Notes: a model not told the origin generated them from the sequence alone. A stretch of DNA of 52,760 nt from Pontibacter sp. E15-1 (GCF_022601975.1 NZ_JAKVIR010000021.1:1-52760); one strand, 5' to 3'. Positions 17,709-26,190 are shown, numbered from the stretch's first letter. Translations and numbers: made by a program.

Positions 17709-18095
17709 GTGCGGTGATGTTAGTATTCGTCGCGCAAATGTAACAAAAAACCGGAATTAAAGGGTTCTCCGCAACAATCCTGACAGTATTAAAAGTAATG
17801 CTACCAGCATGTTATAACACTTTTACAGCTAGTGTTATATATCCCCTCCAAATCTGCAAAACTTCTCTCCATAGGCGGCAGCTAACACCTTCCCTTACGT
17901 GCCGCGTCCTGGCAGCCATACCTCATTCATCCTTCTTTTAAGCGAAACGCATTTCGTGGCAGGGGCAACAATTTCTGTCGTTCCGAAACAGATTTCGGCA
18001 TACCCCCTCAAATTTCGCCGCATTCGGCCTTTAAAAAGCTGGTATAGTCCTTGGCTAAACAGGTTAAGTACAATCATAACTTTAATCATACCACT
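17709..18095. other. 387-bp divergent intergenic region
   Basis: Lies between the histidine kinase gene (minus) and the acidic-paralog cluster (plus). It holds the kinase -7 box and a small inverted repeat TATAACACT / AGTGTTATA (17813-17821 and 17831-17839) that could be a protein-binding site. No gene seen. Confidence 0.5.
17735..17742 (-). promoter_or_regulatory. Bacteroidota -7 box (TACATTTG) before the histidine kinase gene
   Basis: Matches TAnnTTTG, 27 bp upstream of the ATG on the minus strand. The -33 element is not clear. Confidence 0.5.
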
Positions 18096-18851
18096 ATGCA
18101 CGACATCGATCGCACTTTAAGGGAACAAGAGTATGCTGATGAAATGGAATTTGATCAGGAGCTCAACGACGAGGCCAACCAAGGGTATGGCTATGAGATG
18201 GACGAACTGGGGGGCGACGGCTTCGGAAACGAAACGGACCAAAGCTTCAGCCAGGAATTTGATTTGGAGTTTTTATACCAGAACGAGGACGAGCTGCCCG
18301 ACAGCCTGGAGATGGAGCTGGCCTATGAGCTGCTCAGTGTCAGCAACGAGCAGGAGCTGGATCAGTTTCTGGGCAAGCTGGTTCGCAGGGCGGGGCGCGC
18401 CGTGGGCAAGTTTGCCCGCTCCTCGGCTGGCCGTGCCATTGGGGGTATCCTGAAGAAGGTGGCCAAGGGGGCGCTGCCTATCGCGGGCAAAGCTCTGGGC
18501 ACGTTTGTGGGAGGCCCGTTGGGCGGGGCCCTCGGCGGAAAGCTGGGCAGTATGGCCTCGAACTTATTTGAGCTGGAGCTGGAGGGTATGAGCCCCGAAG
18601 ACCAGGAGCTTGAGGTATCCAAAGCCTACGTGCGCTTCGCTAACAACGCCCTGCGTCAGGGTGCAGCCGTCGCCCGGAAAAACCCGGGAGCAGCGGCCAG
18701 CCAGATTGCGCGTGCGGCAATCCGAAAATCAGCCAGCCGGTATGCCCCGGGTCTGATTTCCAGAGGAGGCGCAAGTGGCCAATCGGTAAGCCTGGCCCGC
18801 AAGGGTACCTGGATGCGAAGAGGCAAAACCATCGTGCTATATGGTTTTTGA
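18096..18851 (+). CDS. Acidic glycine-zipper-like protein, paralog 1
   Basis: A 251-aa protein of unknown function. Residues 1-92 are very acidic with Glu-Phe-rich runs; 94-125 are basic; 126-155 are Gly/Ala-rich and hydrophobic with GxxxG spacing, as in glycine zippers that insert in membranes. An FELELEGMSPEDQELEVSKA block (158-177) is shared with the next gene, followed by an Ala-rich helix and a C-terminal W-M-R-R-G-K-T-I-V-L-Y segment. The ATG at 18096 fits better than an in-frame TTG at 18051. It heads a seven-gene co-directional cluster. I do not know a name for the family. Confidence 0.8.
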   Translation: MHDIDRTLREQEYADEMEFDQELNDEANQGYGYEMDELGGDGFGNETDQSFSQEFDLEFLYQNEDELPDSLEMELAYELLSVSNEQELDQFLGKLVRRAGRAVGKFARSSAGRAIGGILKKVAKGALPIAGKALGTFVGGPLGGALGGKLGSMASNLFELELEGMSPEDQELEVSKAYVRFANNALRQGAAVARKNPGAAASQIARAAIRKSASRYAPGLISRGGASGQSVSLARKGTWMRRGKTIVLYGF

Positions 18852-18895
18852 GTGACTGAAGCAGTGTTAACGATAACGTACTAACGGAAAAGGCT

Positions 18896-19600
18896 ATGTA
18901 TAACAACGAACAGGATTTCGAGGATGAAATGGAATTCGAAAATGATTTCGAGTTCGAGTACGATCAGGAAGGCGGCGGCGCTGACGGGGAGTTCAACGAT
19001 GAGTTTGAGCTGGAGTTTGTGGCCGACAACGAGGGGGATATGGAGTATAGCATGGAAATGGAGGTGGCCGGCGAGCTCCTGACGGTGACCAACGAGCAGG
19101 AGCTGGATCAGTTTCTGGGGAGCCTTGCCAGAAGGGCAGGCCGGGCCGTTTCCGGTTTTGCCCGCTCCAAGGCAGGCAGCATGCTCAAAGGGGCGCTGAA
19201 AAAAATAGCCAAGAAAGCGCTGCCCATCGCGGGCAAAGCCATTGGCAGTTATTTCGGCGGCTCGAAAGGCGGGGCGTTCGGCGGGAAGCTGGGCACCATG
19301 GCCTCGCGGCTGTTTGAGCTGGAGCTGGAGGGGATGAGCCCCGAAGACCAGGAGTTTGAGGTATCCAAAGCCTATGTGCGCTTCGCCAACAACGCCCTGC
19401 GCAAAGGGGCCATGGCTGCCCGAAACAACCCGCAGGCCAGCCCGCAGCAGATAGCCAAAAGCGCCCTGAAGCAGGCCGCGAGCCAGTATGCACCCGGACT
19501 GCTGGCCGGCAAATCCGGCGGCCAGCGCGGTTCGTCATTCAGGTCCAGAAAAGGCACCTGGATCCGGAAGGGGAAGGCCATTATTTTGTATGACATCTAA
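18896..19600 (+). CDS. Acidic glycine-zipper-like protein, paralog 2
   Basis: A 234-aa tandem paralog of the preceding protein with the same order: acidic Glu/Phe-rich 1-72, basic 79-107, Gly-rich hydrophobic 108-135, the FELELEGMSPEDQEFEVSKA block (140-159), an Ala-rich helical part, and the closing segment W-I-R-K-G-K-A-I-I-L-Y. The middle and end are nearly identical between the two while the acidic heads differ, suggesting duplication with divergence of the head. Its stop overlaps the start of the metallopeptidase-like gene (TAATG), so coupled translation is likely. Confidence 0.8.
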   Translation: MYNNEQDFEDEMEFENDFEFEYDQEGGGADGEFNDEFELEFVADNEGDMEYSMEMEVAGELLTVTNEQELDQFLGSLARRAGRAVSGFARSKAGSMLKGALKKIAKKALPIAGKAIGSYFGGSKGGAFGGKLGTMASRLFELELEGMSPEDQEFEVSKAYVRFANNALRKGAMAARNNPQASPQQIAKSALKQAASQYAPGLLAGKSGGQRGSSFRSRKGTWIRKGKAIILYDI

Positions 19601-20934
19601 TGGCGCGCGCTGTTGCCGACACCCAGTTTCTGGAAAACGAGGCGCTATCGTTGCTGGGCAGGCTGGAGATGGTGAAGCCCTTTGAGCTGAACACGCCCAT
19701 GGTGCGGGCCGCCGCCATCTCCGTCGAGGCCCAGAACGGGATTACCCAACTGCTGAATACCGTGAGCCGGGAAGTGCGGCAGAAAATTGAGCGCTACATC
19801 GCGTGGTTGAAAAACCCGAAGAACGCAGATGCTCCCGCCTCCGAGGCGCAGGCCCGGTTCGCCTTCCTCAAGCTGCGGTTCAACAACCTGCTCGATCAGC
19901 TGGATATTTTTGCCGACGTGTTGTCTCAAAGGGGAGAGCACAACACCGGCGTCTGGCTGGCCGGACTGGATGTGCTGGCACTGGATGCCCTCTCGTTGAA
20001 AGGGAGCTTTTACAGTGCCCCGCCACTGGTCTGCTTTATCGAGCGGGGCCACGGAGCGGCCATCCGGCGGGCGCGCACCCGGCTGCCCGGCGGCGACGAC
20101 AACCCGGTGGGGGTGATCCAGGTGCCGCGCGAAAGGCTGATCGGGAGTGGCATCGCCTCGTCCATCATACATGAAGTGGGCCATCAGGGGGCCGCGTTAC
20201 TCAACCTGGTTGATTCCGTGAGGGGGGCCATCAGCCAGAGGGTAGCGCAGGGCGAGGACGTAGCCGCCTGGGAGTTGCTGGACCGGTGGATCTCGGAGAT
20301 TCTCTCTGATTTCTGGGCGATGGCGCAGCTGGGGATAGGGGCTACGCTCGGGCTGATCAATGTCGTGAGCCTGCCCAGCTACTTCGTGTTCCGCATCGGC
20401 ACAGACGCACCGCACCCTTTCCCGTGGATTCGGGTGAAGATCAGCATCGCGCTCGGAAAAGCGCTGTACCCGCACCTGCAATGGCGGTTTCTGGAAGCGC
20501 GTTGGGAGTCCTTTTACCCTGCCGGAAAGCAACGGCCGGCTACCCGCCTGACAATCCAGGCCCTGGAGCGCATCCTGCCGCACTTCGCGAAACTGGTGAT
20601 CAACCATCGCCCGAAAAGCCTTCGGGGCAAGGCTCTGAAAGACGTCTTTCCGGTAGAAGAGCGGCAACCCGCCCGACTGCAGAAGCTATACCGCCAGTGG
20701 AAATACGTGCCCAGGCTGATGGCGGCGGCCTCGCCCACACTGGTTTTCGCAGTGCTGGGGCAGGCCAAGTCCGACGGCAACTTATCGACGGTGGAAGAGA
20801 CGCACTTGCTCCAAAGCATGCTCACGAGATGGGCGATGCGGCGCGCGCAGCAGGCCAGTGGCAAAGACACCCGCCGCTGCCACAGGACGGCGCTTTTCCG
20901 CCAGATCAACTTGACAACACAGCAACTCAACTAA
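19600..20934 (+). CDS. Putative zinc metallopeptidase (HEVGH...ExxxD) of unknown family
   Basis: A 444-aa protein without signal peptide. H191-E-V-G-H195 follows a hydrophobic strand (SGIASSII), and E233-I-L-S-D237 lies about 40 residues later, the spacing of a gluzincin third ligand (HExxH plus ExxxD). This argues for an active zinc site. The N-terminal ~130 residues are helical and the C-terminal part (345-440) is helical and basic. I do not recognise the family beyond the motif. The genes on both sides suggest it processes a product of the cluster, perhaps the acidic paralogs; that is inference. Confidence 0.75.
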   Translation: MARAVADTQFLENEALSLLGRLEMVKPFELNTPMVRAAAISVEAQNGITQLLNTVSREVRQKIERYIAWLKNPKNADAPASEAQARFAFLKLRFNNLLDQLDIFADVLSQRGEHNTGVWLAGLDVLALDALSLKGSFYSAPPLVCFIERGHGAAIRRARTRLPGGDDNPVGVIQVPRERLIGSGIASSIIHEVGHQGAALLNLVDSVRGAISQRVAQGEDVAAWELLDRWISEILSDFWAMAQLGIGATLGLINVVSLPSYFVFRIGTDAPHPFPWIRVKISIALGKALYPHLQWRFLEARWESFYPAGKQRPATRLTIQALERILPHFAKLVINHRPKSLRGKALKDVFPVEERQPARLQKLYRQWKYVPRLMAAASPTLVFAVLGQAKSDGNLSTVEETHLLQSMLTRWAMRRAQQASGKDTRRCHRTALFRQINLTTQQLN

Positions 20935-20942
20935 TTTAAAAC

Positions 20943-20949
20943 AGGAGGT
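20943..20949 (+). promoter_or_regulatory. Strong Shine-Dalgarno (AGGAGGT)
   Basis: AGGAGGT ends 4 bp before the ATG at 20954. Most starts in this window have no such site, so it stands out; Bacteroidota rarely rely on it. Confidence 0.75.
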
Positions 20950-20953
20950 TAAC

Positions 20954-22951
20954 ATGAACGGTTTAGACGTGAAGCTTATCTACCCGGAAGATGGACATAT
21001 CCATGTGGACGACGATAAGCGCTTTTCGCTGCATATAGAAAAAGACAATGACCCTGCCTTTGAGAACATCGGGCGTATCAACTTCGAGCTGCGGAGCATG
21101 AAGGAGAACAGCCATTTCAGGATCACCCGCAACAAGGTAAACCCGGAGCTGCACAACGAGCAGGAGATCCGGTATACCTGGCGGATAAACAGACATCTTA
21201 AGGAAGGTTTCTACGAGGCCAGGGCCATCATCAAGACAAAAGACGGCCATACCCACGAGGACCTGACGGCCCGCGTGTCTGCCTTCCAGTTCGACGTGCT
21301 GCCACCGCGCGAACGCGTGAAGCTGGCCAAAGACACCGAGATAGGCATCCGGGACCCGCTGTTCAAAAAGCCCGTCAATGTGGTGCTGAAGGAAACCAAC
21401 AGGATCGACTCCGCGGATCAGCTTCTCTGGATCCTGATCCGGAACCGCACCGTTAAGTTCGACGACTACGAAACGTTTATCGACAGCGTGCTGTGCAATG
21501 ACCGCGATGTGCCTGGGCGCATAAAGAATGCCGTGTATAGCCAGGCAAACCGCCTGCCTTTCCATAATGTCGCCTCCTACAGCTTGCTGAAGTATGCCAC
21601 AGAGTATTATCTGATGCAGGAATGCGGGCTGGTGCCTGCCGGTTTATTGAACCATGGGAACTGGGAGAAATACAAGCATATTTTCAACAACGCTGATGAT
21701 CTGGGGAGGACCTCCCGCACCGAAATCAACATCGCGGAGCTGCGCGACGACTACCTGAAACAGCTGACAGGTTCGGGCGAGGCCGGGTATAGCCTGCCAT
21801 ACCTGGATATCATCCGGCAAAAGCTGAAGGAGGTGCCCTTGAAAAAGGTGCATGAGATCTCGCTGGACGGGTATGGGCCGATCACGGTGAACAATGCCTG
21901 CTACGGCATCCTGAAGTCGAAGCTCCTGGGCCCTTGCCTGCTGGAGCTGATCTGGTCGTACTGGCACGAAGAAGGGGGGCTGGTGCAGACCATGAACGCC
22001 ATCAGCAGGCGCTTTCAGAATGTCCGGAACGGCGCTGCACGCGACCCCCTGGCGAATTTCAACCTCGACCCGCTGCGCCCGATGAACAACCTGCTCTGGG
22101 GCTACATCGAGGATGAGCGAAACCGCCTGAGCATCTCGCGCCGCAACCTGGAGTACCAGTATGAGTATGGCATCTCGCTGATCGGGAAAGCCGTGCCGCA
22201 GGTGAGCGTGGCAGAGCACCGCACCGATTTTATCCGGGCCTTCCATAACCTGCTGAAATCCTGCATTGAGTTTTACAACCAGGCCAACTTCACCACGGTT
22301 ATACCGGACGGCTTCCCGCTGCTCAACCATCTCCGGGAAGTGCACCTGCTGTTAGCAGAGGGCGCCCACAACCAGTATGGCGACCTTCCCTGGACCTCCC
22401 GTATCGAGATGCTGATCCAGCAGTGGCTCCTGTCGCGGCCCGAAATGCGGGAGTTTATCGGTGGCCGGATCATGGTGCCCTACGCGGAGCCTTGGATGGA
22501 CAAGGTAGACACCATGAAGACGCTGCAGGGCTGGAGCAGTACCAACATCACCCATTTCCACGACCTGGGCGTGTTCGGCGAGCAACTGCTGCTGTCCGTC
22601 CGCTTCGGCAACTGGAACGCCTCGGCGGGGGTGGGCGCGACGAACGCTGCCAACTGGGCGCATTACTGGCGCAACGAGGTGCAGCGGTATGTGCACGCCT
22701 ACAGCGCCGTGACCGGGGTGGACCTGGCGGCAGAACCCAGCGAAGCCAGGGGACAAACCCCAACCATGGAAGACCGCTATCTGCCCCCTGCCATCCTGAT
22801 TCAGAAACAGGCCGGCATTCAGAAAAGCAGGCAGCAGTACGCCCTGCAGGCGTCGATGGGCCGGCCCGGTATCCTGCAGAACAGCCCGGCGGGGGCGATG
22901 CCCGCACTCCCAGCAACCCCTTCGGGTACTCAGAAAAAGTTAAATGGATGA
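20954..22951 (+). CDS. Large conserved-looking protein of unknown function (665 aa)
   Basis: A 665-aa protein with no signal peptide. Residues 1-115 look like a beta-sandwich (LKEGFYEARAIIKTKDG). The middle and C-terminal parts are helical and rich in Trp/Tyr/His, with segments such as ELIWSYWHEEGGLVQTMNAI (near 330-350) and DTMKTLQGWS (near 520). The last ~55 residues are a low-complexity Pro/Ala/Gln tail. It starts 19 bp after the metallopeptidase-like gene, behind a strong Shine-Dalgarno, and overlaps the PLP-enzyme gene by 8 bp. Function unknown; its size and central place suggest a core component of the cluster. Confidence 0.75.
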   Translation: MNGLDVKLIYPEDGHIHVDDDKRFSLHIEKDNDPAFENIGRINFELRSMKENSHFRITRNKVNPELHNEQEIRYTWRINRHLKEGFYEARAIIKTKDGHTHEDLTARVSAFQFDVLPPRERVKLAKDTEIGIRDPLFKKPVNVVLKETNRIDSADQLLWILIRNRTVKFDDYETFIDSVLCNDRDVPGRIKNAVYSQANRLPFHNVASYSLLKYATEYYLMQECGLVPAGLLNHGNWEKYKHIFNNADDLGRTSRTEINIAELRDDYLKQLTGSGEAGYSLPYLDIIRQKLKEVPLKKVHEISLDGYGPITVNNACYGILKSKLLGPCLLELIWSYWHEEGGLVQTMNAISRRFQNVRNGAARDPLANFNLDPLRPMNNLLWGYIEDERNRLSISRRNLEYQYEYGISLIGKAVPQVSVAEHRTDFIRAFHNLLKSCIEFYNQANFTTVIPDGFPLLNHLREVHLLLAEGAHNQYGDLPWTSRIEMLIQQWLLSRPEMREFIGGRIMVPYAEPWMDKVDTMKTLQGWSSTNITHFHDLGVFGEQLLLSVRFGNWNASAGVGATNAANWAHYWRNEVQRYVHAYSAVTGVDLAAEPSEARGQTPTMEDRYLPPAILIQKQAGIQKSRQQYALQASMGRPGILQNSPAGAMPALPATPSGTQKKLNG

Positions 22952-24080
22952 TTTCACCTCCGCGCTATACCTGGGACTGCGGCATGCCACCACAGCGATA
23001 CAGCCCTGGCAGCACCTGACGACAGGCGTTCCGGCAGCCTTGTACGAACCCGCCAGCCACCGGCACCTCGCCAGTGAGCTGGCCCGGATGCAGGGCCTGG
23101 AGAAAGGGGTGTTGGCCCCATCTTCCCTGCACCTGTTCTGGGACGTTTTGGGCAAGCTGACGAAAAACACGCTGGTGTTGGCCGATGAGAAAGTATACCA
23201 GATAACCCGCTGGGGACTGGAGCGCGCTGCCTGCCGTGGAGTCACGGTTGCGTATTTTGCTCACCACAGCCCCGCCGGTTTAGTGCAGCAGTTGCAGCAG
23301 CATGGGCCTTTCCGGCATCTGGTGGTGATAACTGATGGCTGGTGCCCGCACTGCGGCCGCGCCGCGCCGCTGCCAGCCTACCTGGCCCTTGCGCGGAAGC
23401 ACCACGGGTTGCTGCTGCTGGATGACACGCAGGCACTCGGAGTTTTGGGCGACAGGCCCACCCGGCAATGCCCATACGGGGCAGGTGGAGGGGGTCTTCT
23501 GAAATGGTATGGCTTGCGGGGGCAGGATATCATCACCGTTTGTTCGTTGGCCAAAGGGTTTGGCGTACCGATCGCGGTGCTGGCCGGAAGCACTAACCGT
23601 GTAAACGACTTTCTGAAGCGAAGCGACACGCGTGTACATTGCAGTCCCGCGTCTGCGGCGCACGTGCAGGCGGCGCTGCATGCCCTGTCGGTGAATCGGA
23701 ACAAGGGAGACAAGCTGCGGCGGAAGTTGCTGCAACGGGTGCAGCTATTCAAACAATTGCTGGCGGCCCAGGGGCTGCAAACTTTGGGAGGCTTTTTCCC
23801 GGTGCAAACCCTGGCTAGTACCGGGGGTATGGCACCGCAGTTGCTGCATCAGAAACTACGCGAGCGGGGCATCCGCGCCTTGCTGCTCGAGCCGCACGCG
23901 GCAACCGGCACACCTGTCCTGGCCTTTTGCCTGTCGGCCGCCCATACCCTGAGCCAACTGAAACGGGTAGCGGCCTGTCTGTCGCAGATTTTGCATCCAA
24001 GCCATCAAAAGGAATCGACCTATGGATTTTATACATACACAAACGCCGTCCGAAAGCCTGTTCAGGCAGGTATGGCCTGA
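22944..24080 (+). CDS. Fold-type-I PLP-dependent enzyme, AONS/aminotransferase-like
   Basis: A 378-aa protein. LLLLDDTQALGVLG (157-170) matches the D-E-A-H...G block of 8-amino-7-oxononanoate synthase-type enzymes, with Gln163 where His is usual. SLAKGFG (201-207) supplies the likely PLP lysine K204. The alpha-oxoamine synthase group condenses amino acids with acyl thioesters; related folds include aminotransferases. There are no biotin genes here, so a role in making or modifying a product of this cluster is more likely than biotin synthesis. It overlaps its neighbours on both sides. Confidence 0.8.
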   Translation: MDDFTSALYLGLRHATTAIQPWQHLTTGVPAALYEPASHRHLASELARMQGLEKGVLAPSSLHLFWDVLGKLTKNTLVLADEKVYQITRWGLERAACRGVTVAYFAHHSPAGLVQQLQQHGPFRHLVVITDGWCPHCGRAAPLPAYLALARKHHGLLLLDDTQALGVLGDRPTRQCPYGAGGGGLLKWYGLRGQDIITVCSLAKGFGVPIAVLAGSTNRVNDFLKRSDTRVHCSPASAAHVQAALHALSVNRNKGDKLRRKLLQRVQLFKQLLAAQGLQTLGGFFPVQTLASTGGMAPQLLHQKLRERGIRALLLEPHAATGTPVLAFCLSAAHTLSQLKRVAACLSQILHPSHQKESTYGFYTYTNAVRKPVQAGMA

Positions 24081-25089
24081 AAGGGAAGTCCTCAGCAGAA
24101 AAGACGTCGTTCCTTTTGTGGCCTCCAACAAAGGGGGTATACCGGTTACACGGCTTCGGGCCATCATCACCCTGCGCGACCGTCTGCCCGCCTTCACCCT
24201 GCAAACGACGGTGCCTGTTAAAACACCGCACCTCAAGAGCGGCATCGGGGGGCTGGGCGGAGGACTTGTGCCCATACAGTCTCGGAACGGGCGCAGGTAT
24301 GTTTCGCTGCCCAGCAGGGGCGTGCGGGGTAACGGCGGCGTGCTTTTTCTGCCCCGCGCTGGCTCCAGCACCATCCAGCTTTATACCTGGAACGTGGAAC
24401 CCCTGACCCTGAGCAGAAGCTCCTCGAACCAGAGCCATGCAGAGCGGCAGTTTCTGAACTGGTTTGAGGGCCATGTGCGCCAGTATCCGCAGTTTGCCCG
24501 CCGGGTTAAACAAATCAGGCTTTTCCTGAACAACAGTCCCTGTGGCTGGTGTACCTACGACCTATGCCGTTTTGTGAGCACGTTTGGGTTGAAAAACAAG
24601 GTAAGCATCACCTGGACCCGGGCCTATACCAAGGGTACGGACAGTGCCGCAAACAGCGCAAAGCTGCAACAATGCGGCATCCGGGTGATCGGAAACAGCC
24701 AACCGGAAATTAGCTATGAGGTAGTGCCGCAGCTCCGGAACCTGAAAGTGGAAAAGCAGCAGGCCCATACCTACGTGCTGGATAAACGAGTGCACACGGG
24801 CAAGCCGCAGGCGACAAACAGAAGAATTGAACGGCTGCTCACGGGCTCCGAAAGCAAACTCGCCAGCTTGCTCTCCCGGGTTTTTGCAAGTCCGCACAAC
24901 CGGATGCGGGTCAAGCGGCTTTTTGAGAGGGCAATCGGGCAGGGGAATTTCCAGAAGAGGAAAGGAGGGGGGTATGAGGTGGTGCTTCCGTTTAAGCATA
25001 CCACCGGGTGGTCGTATGGCAAACGCGTGCATCGCCTCAAAGCCATCATCGACGAGAAAGGAAGCTGGCATTATTACCCGGTGCCATAG
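24022..25089 (+). CDS. Deaminase-fold protein resembling polymorphic-toxin nucleic-acid deaminases
   Basis: A 355-aa protein. H139-A-E141 followed by P173-C174-G-W-C177 is the zinc signature of the cytidine-deaminase superfamily (HAE...PCxxC), in the sequence style seen in bacterial toxin deaminases. The C-terminal ~90 residues form a second basic domain ending GSWHYYPVP, reminiscent of small toxin nuclease folds; this is only an impression. There is no signal peptide or known trafficking domain, and no obvious immunity gene follows. Its ATG lies 59 bp inside the PLP-enzyme gene in another frame. Confidence 0.75.
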   Translation: MDFIHTQTPSESLFRQVWPEREVLSRKDVVPFVASNKGGIPVTRLRAIITLRDRLPAFTLQTTVPVKTPHLKSGIGGLGGGLVPIQSRNGRRYVSLPSRGVRGNGGVLFLPRAGSSTIQLYTWNVEPLTLSRSSSNQSHAERQFLNWFEGHVRQYPQFARRVKQIRLFLNNSPCGWCTYDLCRFVSTFGLKNKVSITWTRAYTKGTDSAANSAKLQQCGIRVIGNSQPEISYEVVPQLRNLKVEKQQAHTYVLDKRVHTGKPQATNRRIERLLTGSESKLASLLSRVFASPHNRMRVKRLFERAIGQGNFQKRKGGGYEVVLPFKHTTGWSYGKRVHRLKAIIDEKGSWHYYPVP

Positions 25090-25137
25090 CCGAAGTGCCG
25101 CACTTACGTCAATCAGAACTCAACTTACGCGCATCCC

Positions 25138-25953
25138 ATGATTATTGACTGCCATTGCCACGCCGGAAAAGGAGACGGCCTCACGGGGCCCTGGGACACG
25201 GATGCGCCCCTTGGCGATTACCTGGAGTGGGCGCGGGAGGCAGAGATCCAGAAAACGGTTTTGTTCGCAGCCTTTCACTCCGATTACCGGATCGCCAACC
25301 GCGCGGTCGCCCAAATCGTGAACCGCCACCCCGAGCGCTTCTACGGGTTTGCCTTCCTGCACCCTGAGCGGGACCGCGGGCGGGTGTATGACATGGTGAA
25401 AACCGCTGTGCAGCAGTATAACTTCTGTGGCATTAAAGTGCATCGCTACGATGCCCGTATCACGCGCGAGATATGTGAAACCGCCCGCCGTTTTCAGTTG
25501 CCTGTGCTGTATGATGTGATGGGAGAGGTGGCTGTGGTGGAGTTGCTGGCCACGCAATACCCTGATGTACGGTTCATCATCCCGCATTTAGGGAGTTTTG
25601 CCGATGACTGGAAAGCGCAGACGGCCATGATCGACCACCTCGCGCGGCACCCGAATATTTATACCGACACCTCGGGGGTGCGCCGCTTTGATATTCTCAA
25701 AAATACCTTCCAGCGGGTCGGTGCGCATAAAGTCCTTTTCGGGTCCGACGGCCCCTGGCTGCACCCGGGTGTAGAACTCGCCAAAATCAGGGCGCTGCAC
25801 TTGCCCAAAAAGGATGAGGCGCAGGTGCTCGCCGGTAACTTTCTCCGGTTAATCGCCAGGGTGCAGAAAGAGCCAGCTGTAACGCGGCAGCCGCGCGCCC
25901 GCTCCGCTGAAGTTTCAAAGGAACTTTACCGTGATCCGTGGGTAGTAAAATAG
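25138..25953 (+). CDS. Amidohydrolase family (TIM-barrel metal-dependent hydrolase)
   Basis: A 271-aa amidohydrolase-2-type protein. It opens with MIIDCHCHAG, holding the first metal-binding H-x-H, then has GIKVH near 102, FIIPHLGSF near 146-154 and VLFGSDGPW near 201-209 with the catalytic Asp. Members include decarboxylases and lactonases acting on small organic acids. It follows the deaminase gene by 48 bp in the same direction and is probably the last gene of the cluster; it may instead be a separate metabolic gene. Substrate unknown. Confidence 0.88.
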   Translation: MIIDCHCHAGKGDGLTGPWDTDAPLGDYLEWAREAEIQKTVLFAAFHSDYRIANRAVAQIVNRHPERFYGFAFLHPERDRGRVYDMVKTAVQQYNFCGIKVHRYDARITREICETARRFQLPVLYDVMGEVAVVELLATQYPDVRFIIPHLGSFADDWKAQTAMIDHLARHPNIYTDTSGVRRFDILKNTFQRVGAHKVLFGSDGPWLHPGVELAKIRALHLPKKDEAQVLAGNFLRLIARVQKEPAVTRQPRARSAEVSKELYRDPWVVK

Positions 25954-26110
25954 CATGCTATCAACTTTCAATTCCAGGGTTTTGGGGAGAAGGTATACCT
26001 GTATATTGGTTTCGTTGCCCCGCTGGCGCGCGCTTGTAGCGCGTGCCTCTTTTTACCAATATCCACAATTATACCATTATTAATTGATTGGTACACATAG
26101 ATCTGCTCTA

Positions 26111-26190
26111 TGGCGCAAGCGTCCGCTTGTGACTCATAAGCATTCCATCTGCCGCACATCATATGGAAGCACAAGCGGACGCTTGCGCCA
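26111..26190. repeat. Inverted repeat with perfect 21-bp arms
   Basis: Arms at 26111-26131 and 26170-26190 are perfect reverse complements around a core GCGCAAGCGTCCGCTTG, with a 38-bp spacer. REP-like; it may also act as a terminator-like stem between the converging amidohydrolase and sigma-54 activator genes. Confidence 0.85.

Noticed and set aside
18051..18095. TTG start at 18051 for acidic paralog 1
   Set aside because: The added residues are unlike the acidic head, and paralog 2 starts directly with its acidic head; ATG at 18096 is preferred.
22944..24080. BioF (biotin synthesis) assignment
   Set aside because: The D-E-A-H block is altered and no bio genes are nearby; only the fold is supported.
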